Assembly: GCA_029262055.1 (NCBI GenBank)
Contig: JAJDAD010000063.1
Location: 62,001-126,000, forward strand
Reading direction: 5' to 3'
Source of the DNA: Candidatus Zhuqueibacterota bacterium
Lineage (GTDB): Bacteria > Zhuqueibacterota > Zhuqueibacteria > Oceanimicrobiales > Oceanimicrobiaceae
DNA length: 64,000 nucleotides
Shown here: positions 50,701 to 58,543 of the stretch, piece after piece
How positions within the stretch are numbered: position 1 is the first letter of the stretch
Layout of the letters: each line of letters starts with the position of its first letter
Notes under the pieces: generated by a model
The model's database searches: none
What the model saw: only the letters and a program-made list of their open reading frames with translations
Told to the model about the DNA's origin: nothing
Translations under genes and position numbers: made by a program

Positions 50701-51083
50701 GCGGCCTGCAGCAGTCTTTGCCCGGCACAGGCGTTGACCGGGCGCTCACGCTTTTCGAGTCGGCGATTACGAGCATCGAGGATGAGCGGCCAGAACTGCC
50801 GGGACAGTTTTCGCTCAGTCAGAATTATCCCAATCCTTTTAATCCGACCACAACAATTCAATTTGCACTTGCAGCGGAAAGCAGGGTCTCGCTGAGCATC
50901 TATAACGTGCTCGGAGAATTGGTGCAAACGCTAATCTCCGGCCAGATCAGAAGCGCCGGACAACATCAGGTATCCTGGGACGGAAGAAACAGCGTGGGCG
51001 CACAGGTCGCAAGCGGGGTTTATCTGGCGAGCTTACAAAGCGAACGTGAGGTTGAATCACGCAAGATGCTACTCATCCGATAG
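47790..51083 (+). CDS. Large FG-GAP/VCBS repeat protein with two ASPIC/UnbV modules and sorting-type tail
   Basis: 1097 residues behind a strong GGGAGG site, signal peptide ending at IAQTQ. Two successive propeller units contain many DFDNDGDVDL and DVNNDGWPD calcium loops (FG-GAP/VCBS), as in CRTAC1-like proteins. Each propeller is followed by an ASPIC/UnbV-like domain (AEVDEVSVEWPDGTKTF and DSVVAISVRWPSGLQQS). The end has NYPNPFNP and ESRKMLLIR. The protein is presumably surface-bound, calcium-stabilised and ligand-binding or adhesive; no catalytic motif is visible. It is 24 bases after one GH16-like gene and 21 before the other. Confidence 0.85.
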   Translation: MKILRTTSLAGVAILVVLVATTIAQTQVIFTDVSENRGILPYQMAYGKGGSVAAADFDNDGDVDLFLPTASGIPDQLYRNIGNGSFEEIAATAGVASMDANRAALWFDFDGDHLLDLFVAGDCFEQDGSCPQSSTLKLYRQFEDAKFEDVSTAAGFANDSVVDTLAHRGPLSAGDINGDGYLDLLVNLWAGEAQLFLNQRDGTFTDITVTSGLGGTGRLRSHWQSMMHDFNGDGLLDIYSNIDFAPNLLWVNQGDNTFEDRAIVSGSGNKWNDMGLTLGDYDNDGDLDLYITNITTASRNNVLLRNESIGDNLSFSRAAIDAGVAYGGVGWGCTFFDANNDGWLDVAATNGFFHGSAATDSSKFWMSSGGAPVTFVDVSDKVGFNDDFWGSSLIAVDTDRDGDLDLLQTCNGSGPQPSLFRLLENQPQGAAASNNYLVVKPRMPGANYWAIGAVVRIRVGQLSMMRLISAGTSVFGQEPAEAFFGIGESAEVDEVSVEWPDGTKTFLENIDANQQLVIEQPANQDLVFTDVASLSGMDLPNTLNESLAWGDYDNDGDEDLYLTNNGPNRLFRNDGNDVFTDVSSIVGVDNDLFSVGCAFGDLDNDGDLDLYVVNFGAGHDVLYRNDGPVLAGGEFQFTDITISAGTTVEESSRGMAFVDFDRDGLLDIYVNAIGEDILYHNKGNLQFENVASQFGIVGAGGQGVGVVGTDVNNDGWPDIYNANRSFDLSNLFINSNGLFTDIANSSGIQAIGLGMGILSFDYDNDLDMDLYWTTWPGNNVPETNKLYQNQGNGSQFVDVARQTGTADSLGWGISCNAGDVDNDGWMDFFVTNGFDDTTTPNVLFHNQNGSSFADITNLIGGGDFDGRGVAFADYDGDGDLDLCVTGGPNDNTKLWRNDSQTDNHWLHITLAGERGNKSAIGAAVQVTTSLDVTTVQEVSGGAGRGSFNSLPLEFGLGKADSVVAISVRWPSGLQQSLPGTGVDRALTLFESAITSIEDERPELPGQFSLSQNYPNPFNPTTTIQFALAAESRVSLSIYNVLGELVQTLISGQIRSAGQHQVSWDGRNSVGAQVASGVYLASLQSEREVESRKMLLIR

Positions 51084-51104
51084 GACTTGGGAGATGCAAA
51101 AAAT

Positions 51105-52223
51105 ATGAGGACCGATGTGAGTATGAAATGTCTTCGTTTGATAGCTGTTTTAGCGCTTGCGGGGTTGTTCATGGTTGATGTCCACTCCGCCAAAGCACAG
51201 ACACAGCACCACTCCGGATCACATAATTACACAACCGGAACCAGGAAAATTGATTTTTCCGGTACAACTTGGACAGTGAAATCCGGCTTTGGCGGGCCTG
51301 GGCCCAACAACTGGTCAGATAGCCAGGAGAGTGTCTGGTTGGACGATCTGGATCGTTTACACATGAAAATTCGTGAGATAAACGGCGTTTGGCATTCCGC
51401 AGAAATCTACACAGACGCTGTTACAAGTCATGGTGAGCACCGCTTCCTGGTCGAAGGGCAGGTAGACGATATGGATCGTAGCGCTGTTCTTGGTTTGTTT
51501 GTCTACTTCGACGACCTGACTGAAATCGACATTGAGTATTCAAAGTGGGGGGCGGCTAGCAGACAAAATGTCGGTCAATTCGTGATCCAGCCCTATGGTA
51601 CTGGCGGTAACCTACAGTCCTTCGTTGCCCGGCTGGACACTTCGCTTAGCACGCACCTATTCAATTGGCAACCTGATTCTATCACTTTCGCAAGCATTCA
51701 GGGTCTGCACCAACAGGATCCGCCATCAGTAGACGAATATATTCACAGATGGAACTATAGGGGAAATGACAACCCGGACCCGGCCAAAGGCTTGCGAACC
51801 AGGATCAACCTCTGGATGTTCCGCGGTGCCAGTCCGGTAGACACGACGAATCTCGAAGTTATCATCAGAGATGTCTTTCAGCCGCTTTCCCCGGTCTCCA
51901 GCATTGAATCTAAGCCACCGGCAAGACCCGAGACGTTCACGCTTTTCCAAAATCACCCCAATCCTTTTAATCCGCAGACGACGATTCGGTATGCTGTTGG
52001 CGCCGACGCTGGCGCAAGTGCAGTTGTACGGCTCAGGGTGTTCAACCTGAGAGGTCAATTAGTCAGGGTTTTGGTTGATGCGAGTGAGGCGTCAGGCCGG
52101 AAGTCCGTTTTGTGGGACGGAAGAGACGACTTCGGCCACGAAGTTGCGTCCGGCTTGTACTTTTATCAACTTCAGGTCAACGGCGGACTGGCGGATAGCA
52201 AAAAAATGCTGTTACTTAGGTAG
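51105..52223 (+). CDS. Secreted GH16-like protein with FlgD/T9SS-type tail (copy 2)
   Basis: Start set at the ATG at 51105, with GGGAG about twelve bases upstream; TTG at 51087 and ATG at 51123 are alternatives. Signal peptide ends at SAKAQ. A short His/Ser-rich spacer precedes the GH16-like domain: FSGTTWTVKSG, HGEHRFLVEGQVDD and EIDIEYSKW (Glu140 and Glu144). It aligns along its whole length with the protein encoded at 46704, so the two are paralogues. The C-terminal tail has NHPNPFNP and ends KKMLLLR. The likely role is cleavage of, or binding to, a beta-glucan on the cell surface. Confidence 0.78.
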   Translation: MRTDVSMKCLRLIAVLALAGLFMVDVHSAKAQTQHHSGSHNYTTGTRKIDFSGTTWTVKSGFGGPGPNNWSDSQESVWLDDLDRLHMKIREINGVWHSAEIYTDAVTSHGEHRFLVEGQVDDMDRSAVLGLFVYFDDLTEIDIEYSKWGAASRQNVGQFVIQPYGTGGNLQSFVARLDTSLSTHLFNWQPDSITFASIQGLHQQDPPSVDEYIHRWNYRGNDNPDPAKGLRTRINLWMFRGASPVDTTNLEVIIRDVFQPLSPVSSIESKPPARPETFTLFQNHPNPFNPQTTIRYAVGADAGASAVVRLRVFNLRGQLVRVLVDASEASGRKSVLWDGRDDFGHEVASGLYFYQLQVNGGLADSKKMLLLR

Positions 52224-52228
52224 GCACG

Positions 52229-53752
52229 ATGTTTCGATTTGCTACCGTATTTCGAATCGTCCTGATCTCTGTTGCCATAAGTGCAAATCTGCTTTCTGCC
52301 CAAACGGATGCGAGCCACCGGGCTTTGCAGTGGCTGCGCAGCCAAATGCTGTTTGATATTGATTCGGGGCCCGGGACTGCCAAACTGGTCAAGAGCTACG
52401 AAACCAATTCGATAATTGGAGCCTGGGTTTACGACCAGGCGCTTGCAATTATTGCATTTACCGCTGCGGGAGACCATGGCTCCGCCCGATCCGTTCTAAA
52501 TGCTCTGCGCCTGGCCCAGACCAAAGACGGTTCCTGGGACTTTGCTTATGCCTACAATACCGGCGCCAGACTTGACACCCGCATCCCGGTCGGCAGCAAT
52601 GCGTGGGTCGTCATCGCCATCGCACAATATGAACTCATGACCGGGGATGAGTCTTATCGCGACCTGGCTCTGGCCAACCTTGCCTGGCTGCTGCAATTCA
52701 GAGATGCCGACCCAAACGCTGACACCTATGGCGCTTTTGTCATGGGCCCCGACCACGAAAGCACCACCTGGGACGAATCTACAGTTTACAGCACCGAACA
52801 TAATGTCGATGTTTATGCCGCGCTGCGTCTGCTTTTTGCCCTGACCGGGCAGCAGCGATTCAGCGACCATGCCGATGAAATCTATTCCTACCTTGTGACT
52901 CAAATTTGGAATCCTTCGCCGGATTCGAATGATCCCGTCGGCTCATTGCCGGCAATTTTTTGGGTGGGTTTCGTTGACTATACAAAATACCTCGACCCGC
53001 AAAGCTGGACCGTTGCTGCAATTGGTGCGACGGGCCCCAGCGGAGAAGATTTCACCGCGGCTTTGGATTGGGCTTATCAGGAGCTGCGCGTCTCCGAAGC
53101 TTCAGTTAACGGCATAAGCGGGATTCAAGGATTTGACGTCAACGCCAGTTTCGACTTGCCGGTCGACAAAGTTTGGTCTGAAGGCAGTGAAGGTATGGTA
53201 ACTGCGTATTTCTCGACTGGTGGTCCGGAAGATTCGACCAGAGCCGTGTTCTTCCACAACCAGACTAAACGTTACCAGTCCGCAAATGGCGGAGTTCCGT
53301 ACGCGACAGACAATTCGGATGGTTGGGTGTCTTTTAATTCCGTGGCCGGGACCGCCTGGTTTGTTTTTAACGAGCTTCGGATAAACCCGTTTCAGGTGAA
53401 TAGCGACTTTGCTACCGGGGTCAGACAGCCATCGCCCGGTAGGCGAGGGAGCGCCCAGCCGGATGCTTTTAAACTTAAAAGCATCTACCCAAATCCTTTT
53501 CATTCTGATTCAGGTGGTGAGGTGTCAATTGCATACCGGTTGAGCGAAGAGAGTGACGTTACTCTTTCAGTTTTCAATCTTTTGGGACAGCGTATCAGTA
53601 TTCTGAACCGCAGCAGGCGATCTCCCGGCCTGCACAAGACAACGTGGAATGGACGCGGAAAAAACGATATCGCCCTGCCATCCGGAGTTTACCTTATCAC
53701 TCTGGAGTCCCGCCAAAGTAGGGACTTACGTAAGGTTGTGCTGTTTCGATGA
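52229..53752 (+). CDS. Secreted alpha-helical-barrel protein, glycosidase-like, with sorting-type tail
   Basis: 507 residues, ATG five bases after the previous stop; signal peptide ends at LLSAQT. The body alternates helices with aromatic turns (WLRSQM, KDGSWDFAYAYNTG, SNAWVVIAIAQYELMTG, WLLQFRD, EHNVDVYAALRLLFALTG, VWSEGSEGMV), which suggests an (alpha/alpha)6 barrel of the six-hairpin glycosidase type. I cannot assign it to a numbered family. The Asp/Glu in STEHNVD and WSEGSEG are candidate active-site residues. The tail has IYPNPFHSDSGG, a variant of the usual NPFNP loop, and ends RKVVLFR. The downstream chaperone-like gene overlaps its stop (ATGA). Confidence 0.65.
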   Translation: MFRFATVFRIVLISVAISANLLSAQTDASHRALQWLRSQMLFDIDSGPGTAKLVKSYETNSIIGAWVYDQALAIIAFTAAGDHGSARSVLNALRLAQTKDGSWDFAYAYNTGARLDTRIPVGSNAWVVIAIAQYELMTGDESYRDLALANLAWLLQFRDADPNADTYGAFVMGPDHESTTWDESTVYSTEHNVDVYAALRLLFALTGQQRFSDHADEIYSYLVTQIWNPSPDSNDPVGSLPAIFWVGFVDYTKYLDPQSWTVAAIGATGPSGEDFTAALDWAYQELRVSEASVNGISGIQGFDVNASFDLPVDKVWSEGSEGMVTAYFSTGGPEDSTRAVFFHNQTKRYQSANGGVPYATDNSDGWVSFNSVAGTAWFVFNELRINPFQVNSDFATGVRQPSPGRRGSAQPDAFKLKSIYPNPFHSDSGGEVSIAYRLSEESDVTLSVFNLLGQRISILNRSRRSPGLHKTTWNGRGKNDIALPSGVYLITLESRQSRDLRKVVLFR

Positions 53753-55155
53753 CAATGTCCAGCCTGACTGTGCGATTTCCTGCCGCGATTGTCTTCTTCT
53801 CTTTCTTGCTTCTCTTGCAAGCCTGCACGGATGCATTGGAGAGTGAGCAAATTCTTGCGAGAGTAAATTCGAATGAGATCACAAAAGATGAGTTTCGAAA
53901 ACGCGCGGAGTTTTATCCACCTCCACGTTTTGTTTCCTGCAATGGATTTAAAGGAAAGCGCGGACTGCTGGAATACCTGATCGGCGAAAAACTTATGGCC
54001 CAAGCTGCTCACGAAATGGCCCTGGATACCAGCCGGGCTTTCAAAAAGCAAATCGAATTCGTTGAACTTCGGGCTGTTTTGCAGGAGTTGTTTGAACTTG
54101 AAGTAAAGAAGAAAATCGAAGTGGACTCGACGGAATTGCTCGACGCTTTTGACAAGCAGCAAAAGAAGTTTGACATTCAGTTGTTCCGGACCAGCAGAGA
54201 AAGTGTTGCCTCATCTATCCGCCAAGAGCTTTTGGCCGGCATAACTGTAGGCGTAGGTAGCGCGGATTTTTCCGGGGAAAGTAAGGCTGCCGAGAGTTTC
54301 GAAACGGTCAGTTGGGGAGATCTGCCGGAGCCGGTGGAAAAAGAACTCTACGCCATGCAGATCGGTGATATTTCCAACGTGATAAGGTCAGCGAATGGCT
54401 ATGTGGTGCTGCGAGTTCAAAATGTTTGGATCAATCCTATCACTCCGGAAGGCCGGTTCAAGCAAAATGCGTCCGGGATACGGAAAGTGCTGCGCGCCCG
54501 GAAAATGCGGAACCTGAACGCTGACTTGGTTGCTAACCTTATGAACAAGCAGAGCGTTATCGTTAAAGGCGATGCTTTTGAAGCGCTTGCGCGCTGGCTG
54601 GATCGGATTACTGAATACAAAAACGACTCAGATTTGCCGGAAGCGCTGGATTCGGAGCAGGAGATTAATTTCGACCGAATCGCGGTCGGTCTGAAAGAAA
54701 AACTGAACGAGCCGCTTGTTACCTTTCACGACGGGCATTTCCCCATGCGCGCGGTCCTCGAGAAGTTTCATTTCTATCACGTCAGGGTGGACGACAGTTC
54801 CCCCGCCGCCATGCGCAGACAACTTCACGCAGACCTGAAACGAATTGTACAGGATGCACTGCTTGCAAGGGAGGGCTATAACCGTGGACTGCAGAGTGCT
54901 CCGGCGGTTCAGTCAGAAGTAAGGTTGTGGCGAGACTATTACTCATCTCAACTTTTTGCAGCAAAGTTGGGGATTAAGCAGAGCGAGAGTGGCCAGAAAG
55001 TTTTTCCGGAGGATTTGCTGCAGATACGTGAAGAAGCAAGCATCAAAGTAGACAACGAACTCCTCGACAGCATTCAACTCACCAGGGTTCCGGTGTTGGC
55101 TATGCGTCCCGGTACCGCCTATGGTCCGGTGGTGCCGCCCTGGCCGGTATTTTGA
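53749..55155 (+). CDS. SurA/PpiC-like peptidyl-prolyl isomerase-type lipoprotein
   Basis: 468 residues. The lipobox LLQAC follows a long hydrophobic stretch. ILARVNSNEITKDEFRKR is the start typical of SurA/PrsA chaperone domains, followed by helices with EKLMAQAAHEM. A parvulin-like core is suggested by FETVSWGDLPEPVEKELYAMQIGDISNVIRSANGYVVLRV (residues ~175-220 span). A long C-terminal helical part and a Pro-rich end (VVPPWPVF) follow. It likely folds outer-membrane or exported proteins in the periplasm. Coupling to a secreted-enzyme gene by a four-base overlap suggests service to the products of this locus. Confidence 0.75.
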   Translation: MTMSSLTVRFPAAIVFFSFLLLLQACTDALESEQILARVNSNEITKDEFRKRAEFYPPPRFVSCNGFKGKRGLLEYLIGEKLMAQAAHEMALDTSRAFKKQIEFVELRAVLQELFELEVKKKIEVDSTELLDAFDKQQKKFDIQLFRTSRESVASSIRQELLAGITVGVGSADFSGESKAAESFETVSWGDLPEPVEKELYAMQIGDISNVIRSANGYVVLRVQNVWINPITPEGRFKQNASGIRKVLRARKMRNLNADLVANLMNKQSVIVKGDAFEALARWLDRITEYKNDSDLPEALDSEQEINFDRIAVGLKEKLNEPLVTFHDGHFPMRAVLEKFHFYHVRVDDSSPAAMRRQLHADLKRIVQDALLAREGYNRGLQSAPAVQSEVRLWRDYYSSQLFAAKLGIKQSESGQKVFPEDLLQIREEASIKVDNELLDSIQLTRVPVLAMRPGTAYGPVVPPWPVF

Positions 55156-55183
55156 ACTGGTGCAAAAGGTGGATTGCTGTCCA

Positions 55184-56875
55184 TCACTTCTCGCCCACAA
55201 CTAGCCACATGAATTGATACGGACGCAGTGTTATCTCAGACAGTGCAAGTTCCTGGCCTGAAACCAGGTCGGTGAACGACCGGCTGTTTGTCTGCGGTGT
55301 AACCGTCACATCCCGGTCAGTCAGGTTGTGTATCGCGATGACCGTTCGGTTCTTGTCGGGTGCAAGCCGAACCGCGGCAAACACCTCATCCCCGAGTCCC
55401 GGAAACTCAAATCCCCCAAACGGATGAAAGGCAGAGTCGGATTTTCTGATCTGCAACAGCGACTTGAGCGCTGAAAATACCTGATCGCGAATCGATCCGT
55501 CATCCTGCAATTCCGACATCAGGGTTTCGTAGTCGAGTTTTTCGCGATTGATGCTGCGATAACGTCCGCTGCGCTTCACCCCCTCGACATCGTTTGAAGA
55601 GCCGACAAGAGAGTGAAAGTAGATTCCCGGAACCCCTGGCATTGCCAGCATGATTGCCTGAGAAACAAGCAGTCGCTTTACGCGCAGGCTGTCAGAGGCG
55701 TTTGGATCGGTGAGCAGGTCCATATAGTTACAGTTTAGTTCATAAGGAGATTGGCTGTCATCTTCATTCCTTTTGAAAGAAACAAAGCCTCCATGTGCCT
55801 GAGCCGTGTCCGCCAGAGATGTGATTTCGCCGCTGGTCAGGATTCCTTCCACCGGGCGCAAACCAACGCCGTCATGGCTGGCCGTGAAGTTGAAGAAACA
55901 GACCTGATCTGAAGGTAAGCTCAACGACTGCGCCCAATTGGTCAGTTTTGTGGAATTGCCTTGGATCATGCTGTGGGCCAGCAGCGGCGGCAACGTGAAG
56001 TTGTACACCAGGTGTGCCTCATCATTGCCGTTGCCGAAGTAGGAGACGTTCTCCTCGTGCGGTACGTTGGTTTCGGTGATGATGATTGTTGCGGGCGCGA
56101 CTGCGCTCAGGACTGCGCGCACCAGCTTGATGACTTCGTGCGTTTGTGGCAAATGGATGCAGGACGTGCCCGGCTCTTTCCAAAGGAAAGCGATGGCATC
56201 GAGCCGCAGCAGCCTGGCCCCTTGTGCCAGGTAAAACAGAAGCACTTCGAGAACGGCCAGCAAGACGGCTGGGTTTCTGTAATTCAGATCAACCTGATCT
56301 GCACTGAAGGTCGTCCAGATGTGTTTCTCCTGACCGCTCGCCGTCGTGAACGTTGTCAGCAACGGCAGCGTGCGTGGCCGCACCACCGCTAAATTGTCTT
56401 GTTCCGCGGGGCAGGCGACAAAATAATCCGCGAACTGTTCATCTCCTGCAAGATAACCTTGAAACCAGGAAGATTCTTGTGAGATATGGTTGATGACAGC
56501 ATCGAACATCAGGCGGTAATTTTTAGCCAGTTCCATAATATCCTGCCAGGCTCCGGCATTTGGGTCGACCTGGCAATAGTCGATGACCGAGAAACCATCG
56601 TCGGACGAATAGGGATAAAACGGTAGAATGTGCACACTGTTGATGGCACCGGCCACGTGTGATTCGAGAAATCGCCACAAGGTCTGCAGGGGCGAAAGGC
56701 CGGTGCTCTGTACGTGATCGGCATAACAAATCAGCACGATATCGGCCTGCGACAATTCATGCCGTGCCGACGGAATGCTACTCGTGTAAGAGTCGACCAA
56801 GTCTTGGATTTGACGATTTGTCGTTTCAGCTATTGCCTCGGGATAAAGGGCTTTCAGTCTGGTTTTGAAAGGCAT
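55184..56875 (-). CDS. GH13_18 sugar phosphorylase, glucosylglycerate-phosphorylase-like
   Basis: 563 residues, cytoplasmic (no signal). GH13 motifs: DAVINH, the nucleophile Asp226 in LLRLDAIAFLWKE, acid/base Glu268 in ITETNVP and transition-state His334-Asp335 in ASHDG. The GH13_18 block HILPFYPYSSDDGFSVIDY is present. Length matches glucosylglycerate phosphorylases (YcjM, ~560) better than sucrose phosphorylases (~490-505). It would split an alpha-glucoside such as glucosylglycerate with phosphate to give glucose 1-phosphate. Orientation is opposite to the glycan locus and only 28 bases separate the convergent ends. Sucrose or glucosylglycerol remain possible substrates. Confidence 0.85.
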   Translation of the reverse strand: MPFKTRLKALYPEAIAETTNRQIQDLVDSYTSSIPSARHELSQADIVLICYADHVQSTGLSPLQTLWRFLESHVAGAINSVHILPFYPYSSDDGFSVIDYCQVDPNAGAWQDIMELAKNYRLMFDAVINHISQESSWFQGYLAGDEQFADYFVACPAEQDNLAVVRPRTLPLLTTFTTASGQEKHIWTTFSADQVDLNYRNPAVLLAVLEVLLFYLAQGARLLRLDAIAFLWKEPGTSCIHLPQTHEVIKLVRAVLSAVAPATIIITETNVPHEENVSYFGNGNDEAHLVYNFTLPPLLAHSMIQGNSTKLTNWAQSLSLPSDQVCFFNFTASHDGVGLRPVEGILTSGEITSLADTAQAHGGFVSFKRNEDDSQSPYELNCNYMDLLTDPNASDSLRVKRLLVSQAIMLAMPGVPGIYFHSLVGSSNDVEGVKRSGRYRSINREKLDYETLMSELQDDGSIRDQVFSALKSLLQIRKSDSAFHPFGGFEFPGLGDEVFAAVRLAPDKNRTVIAIHNLTDRDVTVTPQTNSRSFTDLVSGQELALSEITLRPYQFMWLVVGEK

Positions 56876-57238
56876 GGCAGTACCTGCGGTTGGTTGCGTC
56901 TTACCATATTCTGACTTGGTTGAAATGTGAGTGAATAGATTATGGAAGCATGGTCACAGAGCATGGCACATTACGTCACGGATGGCACTTCCGGAGAATC
57001 TTCTGAGAAAATACCGCAATGTAGATGCCTGTCCTGAACTGTTCCGGATTAAGTTAACAGAGTTAGCAAGAAAACCAAGTGCGGAAACAGGGCTTCGTTT
57101 GGGGTTGGGCAAATGATTTCTGATGTACGGATTGGGGCCCTTCCTGAGTCAGCGGTTCAGGGCCGTCGTCGATGGTAACTCAGGTGCTGCGTACGGCCGT
57201 CTGCTATGAATGTCCCGGCACGGTTCGCCGTTTCATAT
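56876..57238. other. Intergenic region of 363 bases
   Basis: Lies upstream of the GH13_18 gene and downstream of the multiheme cytochrome gene (both minus strand). I see no gene, no terminator with a T-run and no convincing promoter here. Confidence 0.5.
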
Positions 57239-58543
57239 CTACTGGCCCACGCTGCGCGCGTAGCTCCTCAGGTCGTGGCAGCCGGGGAGGCAGGAGCCGC
57301 CGTCATCTTTGCGGCTGAAATTGATTGGCATTTTCCACGTCCCGAAACTGACAAAATCCGATATGAGGTAGGGATTGTCGGAAGCGTGAATGTCGTGACA
57401 GAGGTGACAGCTTCTGCCTTTCTCCTGATTGACGTGCACAAAGTGGAGATTTTTGTCACCGTTCCGGAAGTCGGTCGCAAGCGTAGTGACTTTCGACTCG
57501 AGCAGCGCTTCATCATGGCACTCGAAGCAGAGGGCAAAGGAGGCCGGCTCGCCCTTGGCATAGTCTCCGGAAGGGAAGGCTGCGTTCAGCAGGGGCATGG
57601 TATCAGAGGAATGGACGGAATGGCATGCCGTGCACTCACCCTCAGCCACGGGCGCGTGCATAAAGATCTTGCTCTTGAGTAGCGGGCGGATGCTGCGCGA
57701 GGTGTTCTTATGACAATCAAAGCAGACCTGCGGCGGTTCAGCTTTAAGCAGGCTACCGAATCTGGATGAATGCGGAAAGTGGCATTGCAGACAGCTCTTT
57801 TTCTCCTGAAACGGTGCGTGCACAAATTCATGTTCTGACATCCCCTCTTCGATGTCGTCATGGCAGCCGTAGCACAACTCCGGCTCCTGCGCAAGCAGAA
57901 TTGCCGGCACCTGGCTCCCGTGCGGCTGGTGGCAGCCAAGGCAATCGTCTTCGAAGGCGCCGTGCACGGTGGGCAGGGAGGCTTCTTCCTGGATGGCGCC
58001 ATGGCATCCAAAACACAGCTCAGGCGTGTCCTGTTTTAACAGGGCGCGATGATCAGACTGGTGTACTTCGTGACAACTCGTGCAGTATTTGCTTGCGACC
58101 GGGCCGTGCTGGGCCGTATTTTTCTCTAACTCAAGTTCGTGACACCCTTCGCAGATGATTTCGGTGTCATCCTCGAGCACAAGCAGGGATGGTTGATTGG
58201 AGCTATGTGGCGAGTGACAGCTCACGCAGTCGCCGTCTGCGACCGGGGAGTGCACGTTCGCTTTTTCGTTGTTGGTGTCGTGGCACATGTAGCACAGATC
58301 AGGTACCTGCTCAGCCAGAGAAAACTCGTCCCCGGTATCTTTAGGGTGCTCGCCTTCGCCGGGCTCGTGGCAGGTTTCGCACTCATCTTCCAGCGGCGCG
58401 TGCACAACGCTGTTGGATCGGACTCCGCCGTGACATGCAGCCGTAACACAGCCGTTGCTGTCTGCAAAGTCCTGGGCCCGTACGGCAAATGCCAGCAGCA
58501 CCAGCCAGAGGCAAGTCAATCCGGTTCGCGTCAGCTTGTTCAC
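57239..58543 (-). CDS. Periplasmic multiheme c-type cytochrome, 13 CXXCH motifs
   Basis: 434 residues; GTG at 58543 overlaps the barrel gene's stop (GTGA). Signal peptide ends at FAVRAQ. Thirteen CXXCH motifs are readable, from CETCH near residue 55 to CHLCH near 385. Two further Cys/His sites have longer spacing: CVTAACH (CX4CH) at the start and CLPGCH (CX3CH) at the end. Heme count is therefore 13-15. Histidines between motifs can supply the second axial ligands. The protein would be the periplasmic element of a porin-cytochrome conduit, comparable to MtrA (10 hemes, ~330 residues) but longer. The doubled-CXXCH repeat spacing suggests growth by duplication. Confidence 0.92.
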   Translation of the reverse strand: MNKLTRTGLTCLWLVLLAFAVRAQDFADSNGCVTAACHGGVRSNSVVHAPLEDECETCHEPGEGEHPKDTGDEFSLAEQVPDLCYMCHDTNNEKANVHSPVADGDCVSCHSPHSSNQPSLLVLEDDTEIICEGCHELELEKNTAQHGPVASKYCTSCHEVHQSDHRALLKQDTPELCFGCHGAIQEEASLPTVHGAFEDDCLGCHQPHGSQVPAILLAQEPELCYGCHDDIEEGMSEHEFVHAPFQEKKSCLQCHFPHSSRFGSLLKAEPPQVCFDCHKNTSRSIRPLLKSKIFMHAPVAEGECTACHSVHSSDTMPLLNAAFPSGDYAKGEPASFALCFECHDEALLESKVTTLATDFRNGDKNLHFVHVNQEKGRSCHLCHDIHASDNPYLISDFVSFGTWKMPINFSRKDDGGSCLPGCHDLRSYARSVGQ

